Positions 38,001 through 50,667 of a stretch of DNA of 64,000 bases are shown in pieces. Location of the stretch: assembly GCF_010183535.1 (NCBI RefSeq), contig NW_026526001.1, positions 310,001-374,000 on the forward strand, written 5' to 3'. The notes under the pieces are model-generated. The model had not been told where the DNA came from. It saw nothing but the letters and a program-made list of their open reading frames with translations, and did not search any database. The position numbers were made by a program, and so were the translations under genes. Within the stretch, counting starts at the first letter, position 1. Each line of letters begins with the position of its first letter. The stretch comes from Caenorhabditis remanei (taxonomy: Eukaryota; Nematoda; Chromadorea; Rhabditida; Rhabditidae).

Positions 38001-38844
38001 TTCATTTTAAAAGTTCCGGGCGAAAAACTCCCACTTGTTCTGAAGCAACTATAATATTTATAAAGTACTGGCCTCTTACTTATCTTTAGTTTGCACTGTA
38101 AACATTTGATTCAACATATATTTCTACTGTAAGGTGTGAAAAACAACAATTGGTGGTTATCAAAATTTTTTTTACTGGTTTTTTCAGGAATAGATAAAGT
38201 GCATTGAGTCGGAATCTTTTCAAAATCACGTTCAATTTTCATAGACCGGTTCTTGACAGTATTGTTAATCATCAACTGTCTCATATCTGACACCTGCACT
38301 TTTTCGAGGACACACCACATGGATTGCTAGTAATATACTCACCTGGTCACCACCGTTTCTCCTGCTGGTGTTTTGCAAAACTGTGAGTAGCTGCATTTTC
38401 ATTTATTCCAGTAAATACTTATTCAGATACGCAAACCCGTTAAAAAAATGGTACCAAAAATGATTTAGAAGTCTGGCCCGTCGGTAACACCCATCAATGC
38501 CCCAACGAGTGAGTTTGTATCGTTTGCTTGTTCGTTCTGTCTGCATGTCGAAGTTTTCTTTTTATGACTTCACCCTTTTTTGCTTAAGTGTCATCTATTT
38601 TCACCCACTTTCGCCAGAATTTTGCCCAATTTCCCCCCATTTTCTCTCAAATTTTCGAAATTTCGCCCATTATCTCCATGCTGAGAGTTGTTCCATTAAT
38701 GTCCTACACTTCAAATTACTCAAATGTTTTCCTTCTTTCCCATTCTGCAGACAGAAAAATTTCAATGATCCAGCAAATAAGTCGTCGGCGGATCCCTATT
38801 GGGTATTAGTAGAACGTTTTCCGTGGAAAAGAGGACAAAGAAGC
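35049..38844. other. Intergenic, no gene supported
   Basis: About 3.8 kb of AT-rich DNA. Open frames at 36512-36754 and 38497-38925 lack motifs or splice support; the latter runs into a GC-rich repeat. At 37330-37390 two CCGCCC-type boxes precede TATAAATACAG, resembling a core promoter, but no coding sequence follows. Confidence 0.5.
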
Positions 38845-39472
38845 AGACTTGCAAAATTCCGGGCCGGCCGGGTCGAGAAAGTGCCGCCCCGGCCCGGCCC
38901 TGTCGGCCCGGATTTGAATTTTTGAACTTTTTTCACTAGAATTATTTTTTTCAACAATTTTCAAAAAATATGTCCCCAAAATTCCCAAAATCGCTCACTT
39001 TTTCACTTTTTGTGCAATTTTTGAGTATATTTCAATAGAAATTCTCATCGTCTGTACATGAAATGCATTCATTATTGTACATTTTTTGAATTTTTTCTAA
39101 AAAAAAGTCTTGAAAATATCGCTTTCTCGTGCACGGCGTACAGAATTTCCATGGAAATGTACTGAAAAATTGCATGAGTAGCATCGATTTTGGCATTTTG
39201 AGGTCTGATAACTCGCTTAGGCGTATTTTCAGACATGAATCTATAAAATATTATCTTTTTCCTGGCTTTCTGAATCGATTCATATCAAAAATCTTAAGTT
39301 TAGAAGTAGTTGTTTCCCCCTATAAAATTACTTTTCGAAAAAATCGGAAAAAAATCGGAAAAAAATCGGATAAAAAATCGAAAAAAAAATTGAATTTTTT
39401 AGTACTGAAAATCCGGGCCGACCGGGCCGGGCCGGAGGAATTTTTATTTCGGCCCGGCCCGTTGCAAGTCTG
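38845..39472. repeat. GC-rich-ended palindromic repeat, copy A
   Basis: Ends are AGACTTGCAA-x-CCGGGCCGGCCGG (38845) and its inverse CCGGCCCGTTGCAAGTCTG (to 39472). GC-rich blocks at 38861-38915 and 39413-39461 flank AT-rich sequence with poly-A/T. It shares end sequence with the element at 63411-63803, which defines a dispersed family, probably a non-autonomous foldback or MITE. Confidence 0.65.
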
Positions 39473-40686
39473 TAAAAAAAGGGGAAACGGAGAAGGCTAC
39501 AAGTTTGAGATTTGGATCTACCTATTTCTCTTCAGGGAGATTCAGTGTTTGCTTGGTCATTTGAATTTTTGACAGGTTTCTAGGGTTCTGGATGGACTTT
39601 TTGTGTCTAAAATCACTTCTAGAATTCATTATCGACCCTGACAGTCGTTTTTTAATGATAACTGACCAGGGCATTCAACTAACATGTTTTGCCTTCCGCC
39701 GTTTTATTGTAGCGTTTCAACATAATCATTTAGAAAAAATTTTACTTCATTTTTTTCTGTTTTGAATGTTTTGCAGGTTGAACTGATCAGATTAGTACAT
39801 ACATACATATATACATATCTGGGTATGTAGCTATGTAAGGCTTAGTTTATCTAATAATTAGTACATCACGTATTTCTTTATATAATATTTAAGAGACAAT
39901 GTCAGTACTTCTCGAACAGCCCATGGAACTCATCGGCCAAACACAATAAGGTCATTTGGTTTTTTGATATTATGGGTCCATATGATGATCTTATGAAAAA
40001 ACCGTACAGCTTTTTAGGCTCCGCCCCCTTTGACATATAGAAAAAAAGCGTAGGGGTAGAAAAATAAATATTTTCCCTTCAACTGATATGTGAAAAAAAG
40101 TTCAGATATGAGTTTTAGGCGAGTTTTTGAACATTTTTTGTGTTGACAACTTTCGTAAAATCTTTTGGCATCAATCAAAAAAGTTTATTTTTGAAAAAAA
40201 TTTACAGTTTTTGGCATACCCCCAAAAATTTTATAATTAGTTCCAAAAATTTTTTTATTGCAGTTTGATTGTTTTTAAACCGTGCAAGTTTGGGCCAATT
40301 TTTTTTCTCAAAATTCCGCGACCTTTTTTTTTAAAGCCAAAATGTGTGTTTTTCACAAAATTTTCACGTACCCCCCCTCCATGGTGAAAAAGTGAAAGTC
40401 TCAAAATTTCAAGAAACTTTGTCTATGAGTTTTTCTAACAGTAATTGAAAAGTTCACAAAGTATGGAAACGTATAATGCATTTTCTCTGAAGTTATGAGA
40501 CCTCAAAAACTCAATATCACTATTTTCAGATACTGCTGTAAAAATCAGATACTTCACAGAATTTCATTGGTTTTTTACTCAAAAGATTATTCGATTTTTT
40601 ATTTTTCATCAATTTTCAGCACATTTCTGAAAAAGAAAACTTTCAGTCACGTTTTTCTCTGCTCGGTAATTTTTGAACCTTTTGAT
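39473..40686. other. Intergenic, nothing recognised
   Basis: AT-rich sequence with long A and T runs and a TACATACATATATACATAT stretch near 39797-39817. No gene or repeat structure was identified. Confidence 0.5.
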
Positions 40687-41145
40687 ATTTCGGCTCAATA
40701 GGCAAAGAATGGTCCCAACCGCAAAAAACGGTCCCAACCGCAAAGAATGGTCCCAACCGCAAAGAACGGTCCCAACCGCAAAGAATGGTCCCAAAATTTT
40801 GGGTAACACGAATTTTTTTTTTTTAGAAATTGGTGAAAAAATTGACAAATACGATTAATAGCCGATTTAGTCAATTTTTTCACCAATTTCTAAAAAACCT
40901 AAGCCTAAGAGAATGGTGAAAGGTTTTTCGTATTAATTTTGAAAGACCATTCTTTGCGGTTGGGACCGTTCTTTGCGGTTGGGACCGTTCTTTGCGGTTG
41001 GGACCATTCTTTGCGATAGGGACCATTCAATTCGGAAACTTGGGTCACCTAAAATTTTGGGATCATTCTTTGCGGTTGGGACCATTCTCTGCGGTAGGGA
41101 CCATGTAATTCTTTGGGACCGTTCTTTGCCAATCGAGCCGAAATT
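40687..41145. mobile_element. Foldback element with arms made of a ~20-bp tandem motif
   Basis: Ends are TTTCGGCTC-A-T-GGCAAAGAA-GGTCCC and its inverse (GGGACCGTTCTTTGCC-ATCGAGCCGAAA). The arms are tandem CAAAGAATGGTCCCAACCG-type units: about five on the left (40700-40800) and six to seven on the right (40945-41115), in inverse orientation. An inner perfect inverted pair lies at about 40824-40848 and 40870-40893. There is no coding capacity. It is a foldback/MITE-type structure; I could not fix a target-site duplication. Confidence 0.75.
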
Positions 41146-43687
41146 TGTCATATATCAGTTGGACACCTGCAATCTCCATTTAGATGGTTAAAAAAAATAC
41201 AACTCTCATTACAGAATTAGTTTTAATCAACAGATTAAATCAATACGATTGGTTTTTCATCAGTTTTAACAGATTGTGGATTTTTCCACGAGTTGTTTTT
41301 GCTTTCGTTACAATATTGAAGCAAATCAGTCTACTTGATCAAAAAACACATACCGATATAAATACCGGCCAAAATGATATCATTTTTAGCCTTTTTCAGT
41401 TGGAAATGTCCAACTTTGAGGGTCGAGATAGAGACTTTTTTGTTCGCACAGTTCACTAATCGATCAGTAAGATTTTGTCTAAGTAGTTTCGAATTAATAC
41501 TGTATTTGTGTGACCTCCATATGACGTGAGAATATTCTTTCAGAGAGGAGGGAGGAGAAGGACATCAGTTGTGTATGCGTATGTGTGCGTGTGTGTAGTT
41601 GGATGTCGTCGTCAAATTATCCTATAATAATGTGATGGATAAAGATAAGAGGAGAAGGGAAAATTGACTTTATGAGGGGCCGTAAATGCAATTTTCTTTA
41701 CTAACAATTTTCAACAGATTCCGTCTGTCCGTTTATTTGTTGCCGATCACTACTCTCTCCGTAGTGGACCAATTTCTATAGTATCTAGATTGGTTGGAAA
41801 TCTTTTTTTTCCAAAAGTATCAACTTTGACGTCTTCTGGACGGTCGGCTGCGAGGTGTATCGTGTACACAGATTCCCTGCACATAACAGTGTTCACATTT
41901 TAGGAAAAATAGTCTGTAATGGCAGTTGGCGGAGTCGAGAGGCGAAATTTGTGTTTTGAACGCTGGTTTTACATATAAGGAAAGATTGAGAGTTCGGCAC
42001 TGGTGGGTTATGTTCTCGTCAAAATCTGTTTTAACCAAGTTAATGGAATCACGATAGGACAGTGGATAGGCACCTCCTCTGGGTTTTCGATGAGTAAAAG
42101 AGTGATCCGACCGGAGACAAGAGAAGTTGCTAAAATTGCAGATGTATTTGGAGAGAGCAGGTGATTGGTTGGTTTTTGATGTGCCTGCACCAATTTCTCT
42201 TTTCTGACCACCACGCGATTTTTGCCAAAGGCGATGACAATTCTTCATTGGGGTCCCACTCGATTGTCATCTGGTGTCAATGCCGTCGATACAATATGTC
42301 AAAGTGGCTCCGGTAATGATAAGAATATTGGAAAATTGATATAAGACGACGGAGCCGGGAAGAAAACAGAGATTTTGAGTCATTTTTTGTTGAAAGTGTA
42401 TTTTTTGCGATTTTTGTCACTTTTCTGACCAATTTTCATTCGAAATTCATTTTTTTTTGGCTTATTTTTTGAGCCAAAATTTGTGTTTTTCTGTTGAAAA
42501 AAAGGATACATCTTGAATAAATGATTGATTTTTACAGTCAAATTTTGAGGATGCCGTCTTCGCCGCTAACATCAATTTTTGTAGGCTACTGTAGACCGAG
42601 TCAAGATTCTTATTTTTGTAGTTGACCACTTTTTTGTGTAGGAGTAGGTAAGAGGAGTTTTGGTGTAACTCAGAAACCTCTAGACCACGCAAATCTGCCA
42701 ACCGTTCCGTTGACCCACAATGCAAATGGCTGTGAAGGACGGGGTTGGGAAGAGATGTACAGATTAGGGTTACGCAGAATGGTGGAGCGTCGTACTCGTA
42801 GACTGCTATGAAGATGACGTGGATTACGAGGGGGGGGGGGGGTCTGCCTCACTCTCTATTTGCTGACGGTAGACCTAGGCAACCTTTCCACAGTCTTATA
42901 GGGATGCGTGTAGGTGACAGGGGCATAATTGGGTAAATTGGAATAATGAAAGAGGTCAGACGGGAAGAGACGGTGTGCCAGGGATCTTCTAGAATTGTTG
43001 GAACTTCCTTGAAAAATTCATGCTGGACCGTCCGAGGATGTGAGATGTGGAAAAAGCAACTAAAATGAGTTGGAGCTGGAGCATCGGATCATCGGGAAAC
43101 CGGGTTTAGAGAAGAGGGCGGCGCTTTGGAGTCCGGCTGCGATGTGAGACAAGGAGCATACAAATTAAAACTGTGAGAGAATTTCATCAAATTGAAAACC
43201 TGTTGGATCACAGCTAGACCCACCCGTACCTATCCATGCAAAAAAGTTAGCGCTTCTAAATATTTCCGCTATACCAAAATATGTTACTGTCAATTACAGA
43301 CATCAAGATATAATAACGGTAGGAAACTGGCCTTCGAATGGAGTCACCTTCTGTCGTTGACGGATCATTGGACTGGAGAGAAAGTCTCTCCACCACATGG
43401 ATGACTAGGCGGACTAGGCCAGTCCCGCCCCCCATAATCCATCCTCTTCTCCACAGTTATCCTCATTGTGCTCTCCAAGACGGCTAGCGGGTAGGCCGTG
43501 TGGAGAAGGAAGGCCGTATTTGCCCAATTACTATTTCTTTTGTTCCTCGATGCCTTCCACTGCCACATCTAAAGTGTGTCATTTTAGTCTTCTACACTTA
43601 ATGAACCAACATTTTCTATGACTGGGAACTCCAATATAAATTTGCCTCAGTCTTTTTAACAGATTTGATCGACAACATTTTATGTCG
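41146..43687. other. Intergenic, no gene supported; contains G13 tract
   Basis: No convincing coding exons. A 142-codon frame on the minus strand (41820-42248) has no motif. A run of 13 G lies at 42830-42842, and a TG-rich microsatellite at about 41566-41598. Confidence 0.5.
42830..42842 (+). repeat. G13 homopolymer
   Basis: Thirteen consecutive G. Such tracts can form G-quadruplexes and, in C. elegans, are deletion-prone without the DOG-1/FANCJ helicase. Confidence 0.9.
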
Positions 43688-43690
43688 TTA

Positions 43691-44073
43691 TGCACCTATT
43701 CACGAAGAAAAAGTGCAAATTAAAATGCCACATTTTGCATTTTAATGCTATTCACGAATGCACTTTAATGTGCATAAAAAACACTTTAATTCGAATTAAT
43801 CTGCATTAAAGTGCGAATTAAAATGCACATCGTGGCGAGATATCTTAATTAAAATGCATGCGCCTTTAAGAAAATCCGTAAATCCACACAAATCTTAAAG
43901 GCGCATGCATTTTAATTAAGATATCTCGCCACGATGTGCATTTTAATTCGCACTTTAATGCAGATTAATTCGAATTAAAGTGTTTTTTATGCACATTAAA
44001 GTGCATTCGTGAATAGCATTAAAATGCAAAATGTGGCGTTTTAATTCGCACTTTTTCTTCGTGAATAGGTGCA
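43691..44073. mobile_element. 383-bp palindromic MITE with TTA target duplication
   Basis: A nearly perfect palindrome with arms of about 180 bp (43691-43870 and 43895-44073) around a ~25-nt loop. Ends are TGCACCTATTCACGAAGAAA and its inverse. TTA directly precedes (43688-43690) and follows (44074-44076) the element; a 3-bp TWA-type duplication is characteristic of PIF/Harbinger elements. The interior is rich in GCATTTTAAT/ATTAAAATGC. Non-autonomous, no coding frame. Confidence 0.85.
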
Positions 44074-44076
44074 TTA

Positions 44077-45383
44077 TAATTTAAATTTTTCGGTTTTCGA
44101 ATTCGTTAGGGTTCTTCACATTTTCCCATTTACACTAACACAACAAATGCAATATTCGCTTTTTCTGTGATGCATTCTGTCGTCACATAAAACTAATATA
44201 GTTTTGTTCATTTTTGCATCTGCACATTCACTACCATTGCTCTTTGGTTTATTTTATAGTCCCAATAAACCTGTCATATGACTCATCGTTTGGTCAATCT
44301 GGGATGTCATTTCCTCTTCATCATTCTCTCCATTCTCTCCAGTCTTGTCTTCATTTCCTTTATCCTTACCAATCTATCCCAATTATCGTCTATTCTCTTT
44401 TTTTTCCTTATTGTCTACAATACCAAATATGTTTCAACTTTTAGGAAACTAGTGGAACACGTTTTAAAAATCAGACGTCTAGACTAGAATTATAAAATTT
44501 AATTGGTGTAGTTTTCCAAATTTCCCATCTTTTAGTTTAAGTTCCGTAAAACTTCAAATTTCTTTGGTGTCCAGTATAAAAATATATGTTATTTAAACTT
44601 ACAAGCTCAAGCAAAGACAACAATATTTCCTCATACTTCTTCAGTTCTAGAATTCGTGAAAAAAGAAAAAATACCACTGAACAAAAAAAGAGACCTGTTT
44701 TCCAAAATATGATATACAAGTCTTCAAATTAGGTTATGGGTAGCAGCTTGATTCCAAAAGTGATTGATATTTATTGCTAATTCAAACCAATTCACTCTGT
44801 CGGTAAAGATTTTTTTCTTAACGTTTGTTCTATGATTGTATTTTCACATTCACTATTTATTTTGTTCTTTGATTCATTCTATCGTCACATTTAAAGGGGA
44901 CATCTGTCCTCTAGCTCACCAACTACTCGGCCTGTAACGTACTACACAATGTCCTCATTCACATTTTTCTTGTCATCTTATTTATCCAATCAAAATTCAA
45001 ATTGCTTTCGTTCTAAAGGTTTTTTCGTGTTGTACAATTGGAAAAAAGTCTAGAAAGAATCATTTCAACACAAATCAAAGGAATGCTCATTTGCATACCT
45101 TCAGTTTTGCTTTGTTAACTTGTCCAACCGTTTTGACCTTTCTAGGTTTTTTAATTTAATTTTGTTTTGTCCACCTCTCAAATAAGTCAATTCCAATCAT
45201 CTCAAGTTCCTGTACACCGCTAAAATCAATTCTCGAATCAACTCTCAATTCACTCCTCATTTCTCACCTTTATTCCTAATTCTTTCCTCCATTCCTTTCT
45301 CAATGTCAATTCACCCAAAACACTACCAAATAACTCCAGAAACATATACATACGCAATTTCGTTTCAGAACATATTCTCCAAC
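44077..45383. other. Intergenic and upstream region of the p300-like gene
   Basis: No gene was recognised; AT-rich. A TTTCAG acceptor at 45363-45368 lies 15 nt before the ATG at 45384, consistent with trans-splicing of the next gene. Confidence 0.5.
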
Positions 45384-48300
45384 ATGAGCTCTACCCAGCC
45401 CAATCAAGGTGAAATCTCGACCGCCAAAATAAGAGAGCAGTTTGAGGCGACCATTGAAAATAACAAAAACGCAATTTCTACTTTTCTGGAGTTTAATCAG
45501 GTAAGAATTCTTGTTGTTTTCGATGATTTGGTAGCAAAACTTGAAAATTTTACTTTCAAACATTGAGCTACTTTCTTAAAATTTATCATCCTACTCGGTT
45601 GCTTTTTTTGCTAAACAAAAATATAAATTTAGGGCGTGTTTGAATCGAAGGATTTGTTCAAACTTGCGGATGAACTCGGCCCTCTGGATGGAACCGCTGT
45701 TCGTAAAGCAGCTATTGAAATGGAGAAAGATGAATGCAGAGCAAAAGTAAGTTGAAAATTATAAAAAGACAAATGCTCATCTTTTCTGTGAATCCGTCTT
45801 TAGATCGAACGATTTCTTCAAAACCAAATTTAAAAAACATGCAGTATTTGAATGAATCAATTGATTTGTTTCAAAATATCAAACACTGAACTATATTGTT
45901 TCCAGGTCCCTGCAAACATCCAAGAAAACTTCGAAAAACTAAATAATCTTCATCAGGATATTATTGTGAAATTAATGGGAAGTATGCTCCAACAGGTATG
46001 AGTTATTGAGTCTTGGATTTTTTTCATTGACTGCCAAACACAATTAATTTTTCAGCAGTCACTAAACCGTACTGATGATGCAACCATTTCTACTTGTCTA
46101 GCTGCCTCTGTCGCCGAGAAAAGTGAAGGATCAGAATTACCATCAAGCCAAGCAAATGGTGAAAATAGTGGAGAGCTTGTCAACACTGGAGTTTCTTCTC
46201 ACAAGGTTAGTTTTTTTGTCTAAATAGATTTTTCGGGTATATCATTAAGAGACAATGTGATTTTTGTATTTTGAGTTTAGCACAAACTTTGATCTCTATT
46301 GCTACCTTTCTGGTTTATAAACTATGTCGTTGGGAGCACTATGACTATTGGAAGTACATTTTTTGCAAAGTTTTCAATCGTGATTTTTTACAGGACTCCA
46401 ACAATGCTGATGATGCCCATTTGGATTTGACTGCCCAACACATTGACAATCAAGAGCAAGACGATGAACATGTTTCGGAAATCTCAGGAACTCCACGTTA
46501 TTCAAATGAAGTAGAAGAGCAACCAATCGAAGAACTTGAGGCAGTGGAAGTAGAAATGGAATGTTTGGAGGAAATTAGTGAACCACATTCGACAGAACAA
46601 CAATGTTCTTCTATCCAGGTATGTTTCTTGATTTGATCTTCAGAAGGTTTTTTAGAAACGTAAAAATTAGGTTTTTGATAATCATTTTCAAATATAAAAC
46701 GTCCGCGAATGGCGTAGAGCAAGTTATTAGTTTTAGTAGTTATTAAAAACAGCTATGAGAAAAGCTAGGGGATCTACTGGAAGCGGAGCATCTGATATTG
46801 ATATAATTCTTTTTTTTTCATTTTAAATACTTCATTTTTAACTATTCCAGGTTCCACATACACCTTATGATGAATGGATGAAAACTCAGAATACTGAACC
46901 GGTGGATCACTCTGATGATACTATCCCATCGAACGACGAGAATGATAACGATGCCACTTCCGAACGAAAGCCCATCGAGCAAAATGCGTCGACTGAGAAA
47001 GGAACTCCCATCAAAGACCATAATAGTGAACGATTGCCTCAGATAAAAATGCAGAGATTCCCATTAAAGCCAACCATCGCAGAAAATTCTTCCGATACTG
47101 TGAATGATAACATGGAAGGCCCATCGACATCCACTGCAACTCATGAATCAGCCGCCAAGGCCTCAGAGGTACGTTCAGTTTTCATTGCACATCCAACGAG
47201 GGTTCGGTGTTATCATTTCTATTTACGTTTGCAAAATCGACGTGAAAGTTGCATCAAATTTTTATTTATTCTCACCTTACACACAGTACAAGTTAAAAAA
47301 TATGAACATAAGCCGTTTCCAGTTGAAATTATCAAAGTTTGAAAATGTGTCATGGTGATTCTGATTATCACACAAAGTAGGTTTTTAATAAATCATACAG
47401 ATTAAAAGTGGAGCTTTATTTTTGTAGTTGAAAATTTTTTTGTACTGGCACTTTTTAGTAAGTTACGTATCGACAAGAAATTTCTCCTCAAAATACCAAT
47501 TTCTGTGCATAGTGCGATTTTTGAGCAGTCGTCTTAAAATGACTATAACTTTCTAGGGAGTACCCGTTCCAAAAAGTTGTCAACTACAAAAATGAAGTTT
47601 TAATTTTGATCTGAACGATTTATAATAACATGGAAGGCCAAAAATCTACTGGATGTGACAAAAAAAACTACCACGGCACACTCTCAAAGTTAGACAATTT
47701 AAACAGAAAACGGCCAAAGTCTGCTTTTCTTTGACCAGTATGTATGTTTGAAATATATCCGAATCATGAAACCTCAAAAGTTGTGTTGAATACGTTCAAT
47801 ACGTTGTTGTTTTTCAGGAAATTCCTAAAATAATTGTGTGCCATTGCTGTAATGGAGGAAGAGCGAGATGGAACAGCCCCAACTTGAAATGCGATAGTGA
47901 AAAGAAGAAGACATGCCGGATCAAGCCAAACACCGAGTATTTCTTCCGTACTGAAGATGATGTTCAAAAGAATTTATGCGAGAAGTGCTACAATGGAATT
48001 TCCGCTCGTCAAAAAGCCCTCTACCAGCCATGGACAAATGAAACAACAGAAATAGAAGAACTCTACCGCTGCCCAACATGTGAAAATTACTTTCACATTG
48101 CATGTGCTGTGTTTCTTGGAAAGGATCTGTCGAAGTTCATATGTCGTGCTTGTGGTACTAGCCGACCATTTGATTTCCAACTCCTACGAAAACTGATTCC
48201 GACAAAAATAGCCAGAGAAATGGAGCGCGTTCTGAACGAGCATGTGTGGAGAAACGGAAAAGAAGGCGATGACAAAAGAAATCACATTTATATCCGCGTT

Positions 48301-48993
48301 CTTCACTGTGTGAGACAATCGTATACTACCAGTGACCATGCTCCTGCCACATTTTCCACGGAATTCGAAGAAAAGTATGGCGAGGAGTTTCAAAGTGTAA
48401 ATCGAATGATTTGCGCTTTCCAGGAGATGGATGGAGTGGACACCATATTTTTTACGATGTTTACACAAGAATACGAAAAACATGGAAAGGATATTAAAGA
48501 GAATGTGGCAATTTTGGAGTTTCTGGACTCAGTGCCATTCGTGCAACCAGCGTCGCGAAAAGGAGAGATCCACCGGACCATAATTGCGTCGTATTATTGG
48601 TATTTAAGTACGATTGGATTTACGAGAGGACATATCTTTGCAAATGCGCCCGTTCAGGGAGACGATTTTGGACTGCCCATCCATCCCTCCGACCAATTTT
48701 ACTTGAGCCAAGGGAAACTCGAGCGATTTTATGGTGGTGCTTTGGAACTTGGTGTTCGAAACGGTTTGATAGGAAATTTCAAGACGTTCGAGGAGAAGTT
48801 CGGAAACAAATTGGCGGAGGTGACGGATCTCCCATTCTTCCCGGAAGGTTGTTGGCCGGTAAAGATGAATTGGGTGGAATGGGAAATGGCACGACTGGCA
48901 AAAGTGCCTACCGGTGATGTCAGGAAAAGGAAATTTCTAGAACTTTTGAAGCCATATTTAAAGAGCCACAAGAAGGATAACTTTTTTTATTGA
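45384..48993 (+). CDS. p300/CBP-type histone acetyltransferase paralog (interrupted by a frameshift)
   Basis: Transfers acetyl groups to lysines on histones and other nuclear proteins if active. Seven exons with consistent phase 0: 45384-45500, 45633-45746, 45906-45995, 46056-46205, 46394-46618, 46851-47168, 47818-48993 (729 residues to the stop). The first six encode an acidic, Ser/Thr-rich region with no TAZ1, KIX or bromodomain. The last exon begins with a Cys-rich RING/PHD-like module (CHCC, LCEKCY, CPTC, FHIAC, CRAC), then the HAT domain: EMDGVDTIFF, FLDSVPFVQP, GFTRGHIF and a LERFYGG segment. The Asp and Ser of LDS, an Arg before EIH, and the Tyr matching the proposed p300 catalytic Tyr1467 are kept. 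The Trp of p300's GHIW is Phe here, and the Trp before that Tyr is also Phe. The stop at 48991 is caused by a run of seven T at 48982-48988; the rest of the HAT fold continues in another frame to 49249. C. elegans has CBP-like paralogs besides cbp-1, and this may be of that kind. Confidence 0.8.
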
Positions 48994-49249
48994 ACTTCAA
49001 AGCGGATTGCCTCCTAGTGCTCCAATTGATTGGTCGCAAGAAGTTATGATGACCAGCTCGACGGGAAATCGCGAGGAATTTCTTCTTTTTTGTTATGGGA
49101 TCCACTTAGAGTTTCGCGATGTCCAGCATGCTATGTTCTCATCATGCGTGTTGGCAACTAAATGGTTGGAGGATCAGAAAAATAGAATGGCGAAAGACGA
49201 AGATGATGAGACCACCAGCGAGCCGAAGGCAAAGAGATCAAAACATTAA
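48994..49249 (+). pseudogene. Out-of-frame C-terminal part of the p300-like HAT
   Basis: Downstream of the T7 run the +1 frame encodes sequence matching the end of the p300 HAT domain: an EEFLLF segment and HLEFRD, comparable to the KHLEFS region of p300. It ends in an acidic then basic tail (PKAKRSKH, a likely nuclear signal) and TAA at 49247-49249. The ZZ and TAZ2 domains of CBP are absent. A single extra T therefore separates this part from the preceding exon. Either it is a real truncating mutation or a homopolymer error. Confidence 0.75.
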
Positions 49250-50667
49250 GTAAGTTCAATGAATTTTATTGAGGGAAATTGTCGAGAAGAGAGTTTTCAA
49301 ATTTTGTTGTGAATTCATTGAATTCACAAGTAGAAAAAGTCAGATAATGATGTACGAGTAATCAAACAGAAGCTCAGACAGTCGAGAATAATTATATTGG
49401 AGGGATACATTCTAAACCCTTTTTTCAGATTCTTCATCATCGTTAAACATTGGTTATCTCTTCTTGTCATCTCCTCTCGTCATCACTTCCCGCCGCCCGT
49501 TCGTATCTTCCAGTGTCTGCGTCTCGCTTTTTCTCAACACTGCGCACAATCTCTCGTCGTCGACAGTCCATATCCGTTCGCGTTTCCAAAAATGGCGTTC
49601 TCCTAATTTTTCCACCTTCTCTTCACTTTTTTCTATATTTTCTCTTTCTTTTCTTATGTAAAATTTAATGATAATTGTTCTCCTTGTTATTTTATATGTT
49701 CTCTCAATTTTCCTTTGAAGTATCACCAAAAATCCCGGAGAAACCGGTCAGTGTCCTTTAGTATGCCTGGCTATTGTTTTTCCATACACGATACTAATTA
49801 AAATTTTTATTTTCAACGTTATTCACTTGCAATCTTTTTCCATACATATTGTTCAATCTTTAAAATGCCTTTTCTTTCCCTTTTTTGAATCTCACATTTT
49901 TAATATATTATTTTTCTGTTTTCAATCTTTTAAAAAAAGATTTTTTATATTTTACACCAGGTGTTCCCATATTTGGTGTTCCCATATTTCTTTTTTAAAC
50001 TTTTGAATCCATGTTTCCAGCTACATATTTAAGACCCGTTCCTTATTCGCCACATGCTCTCAGTGTTTGATTTTATTACAGTTAACTTTTAAATGATTTA
50101 TTTACCATTGTTCCAGCCCCACGATGCTTTTCTTATAGTTTTTAATTATATCAGATTTATGATTTTTCTAGGTTTTCTAATAAAATTATCTCACGCAAAA
50201 ACAAATAAATTAATGTAAACCGAGACGACAACAAAAAAGCTGCATTTTCAAATTTTTTGGCGGAGATTATATCTGATCTAGAGTCCAGGAACTACAGTTC
50301 AACATTCAAAATATATAAAACTTTTACAACTAACTACAGTACACCATATAATCTAATCCTCACTTTATTGAATTTAAGGACCTGAATTTTTTGACATTTT
50401 TGAGTGTTCATAGATTAAGTTACAAATTATATTCCGAACAATTAAACATATATGTTATCGAAAAAGAAGAGTAAATCCAGGATAAAATAATTTACACGGT
50501 GTCGATGTTTTATTTTACCGAATTGAATAAAAAATGAAAGAGTGGAGAATGTACAAATTATGAATGGAATTTTAACAAATGGAAGTAATCTTGAAACCGG
50601 AAAATAGACAACTTAAATAGATGTATGGCAAAGAATATTGATAAAGTTGATTGCGAGGTGGAATAAA
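49250..50667. other. Intergenic, no gene supported
   Basis: AT-rich, with a pyrimidine-rich stretch at about 49440-49680 and a short direct repeat GGTGTTCCCATATTT at 49961-49990. No gene was recognised. Confidence 0.5.

Noticed and set aside
38497..38925. 142-codon open frame
   Set aside because: Its last third is translation of the GC-rich repeat end; no motif or splice support.
41820..42248. 142-codon minus-strand open frame
   Set aside because: No recognisable domain, no acceptor before the start, composition like the surrounding non-coding DNA.
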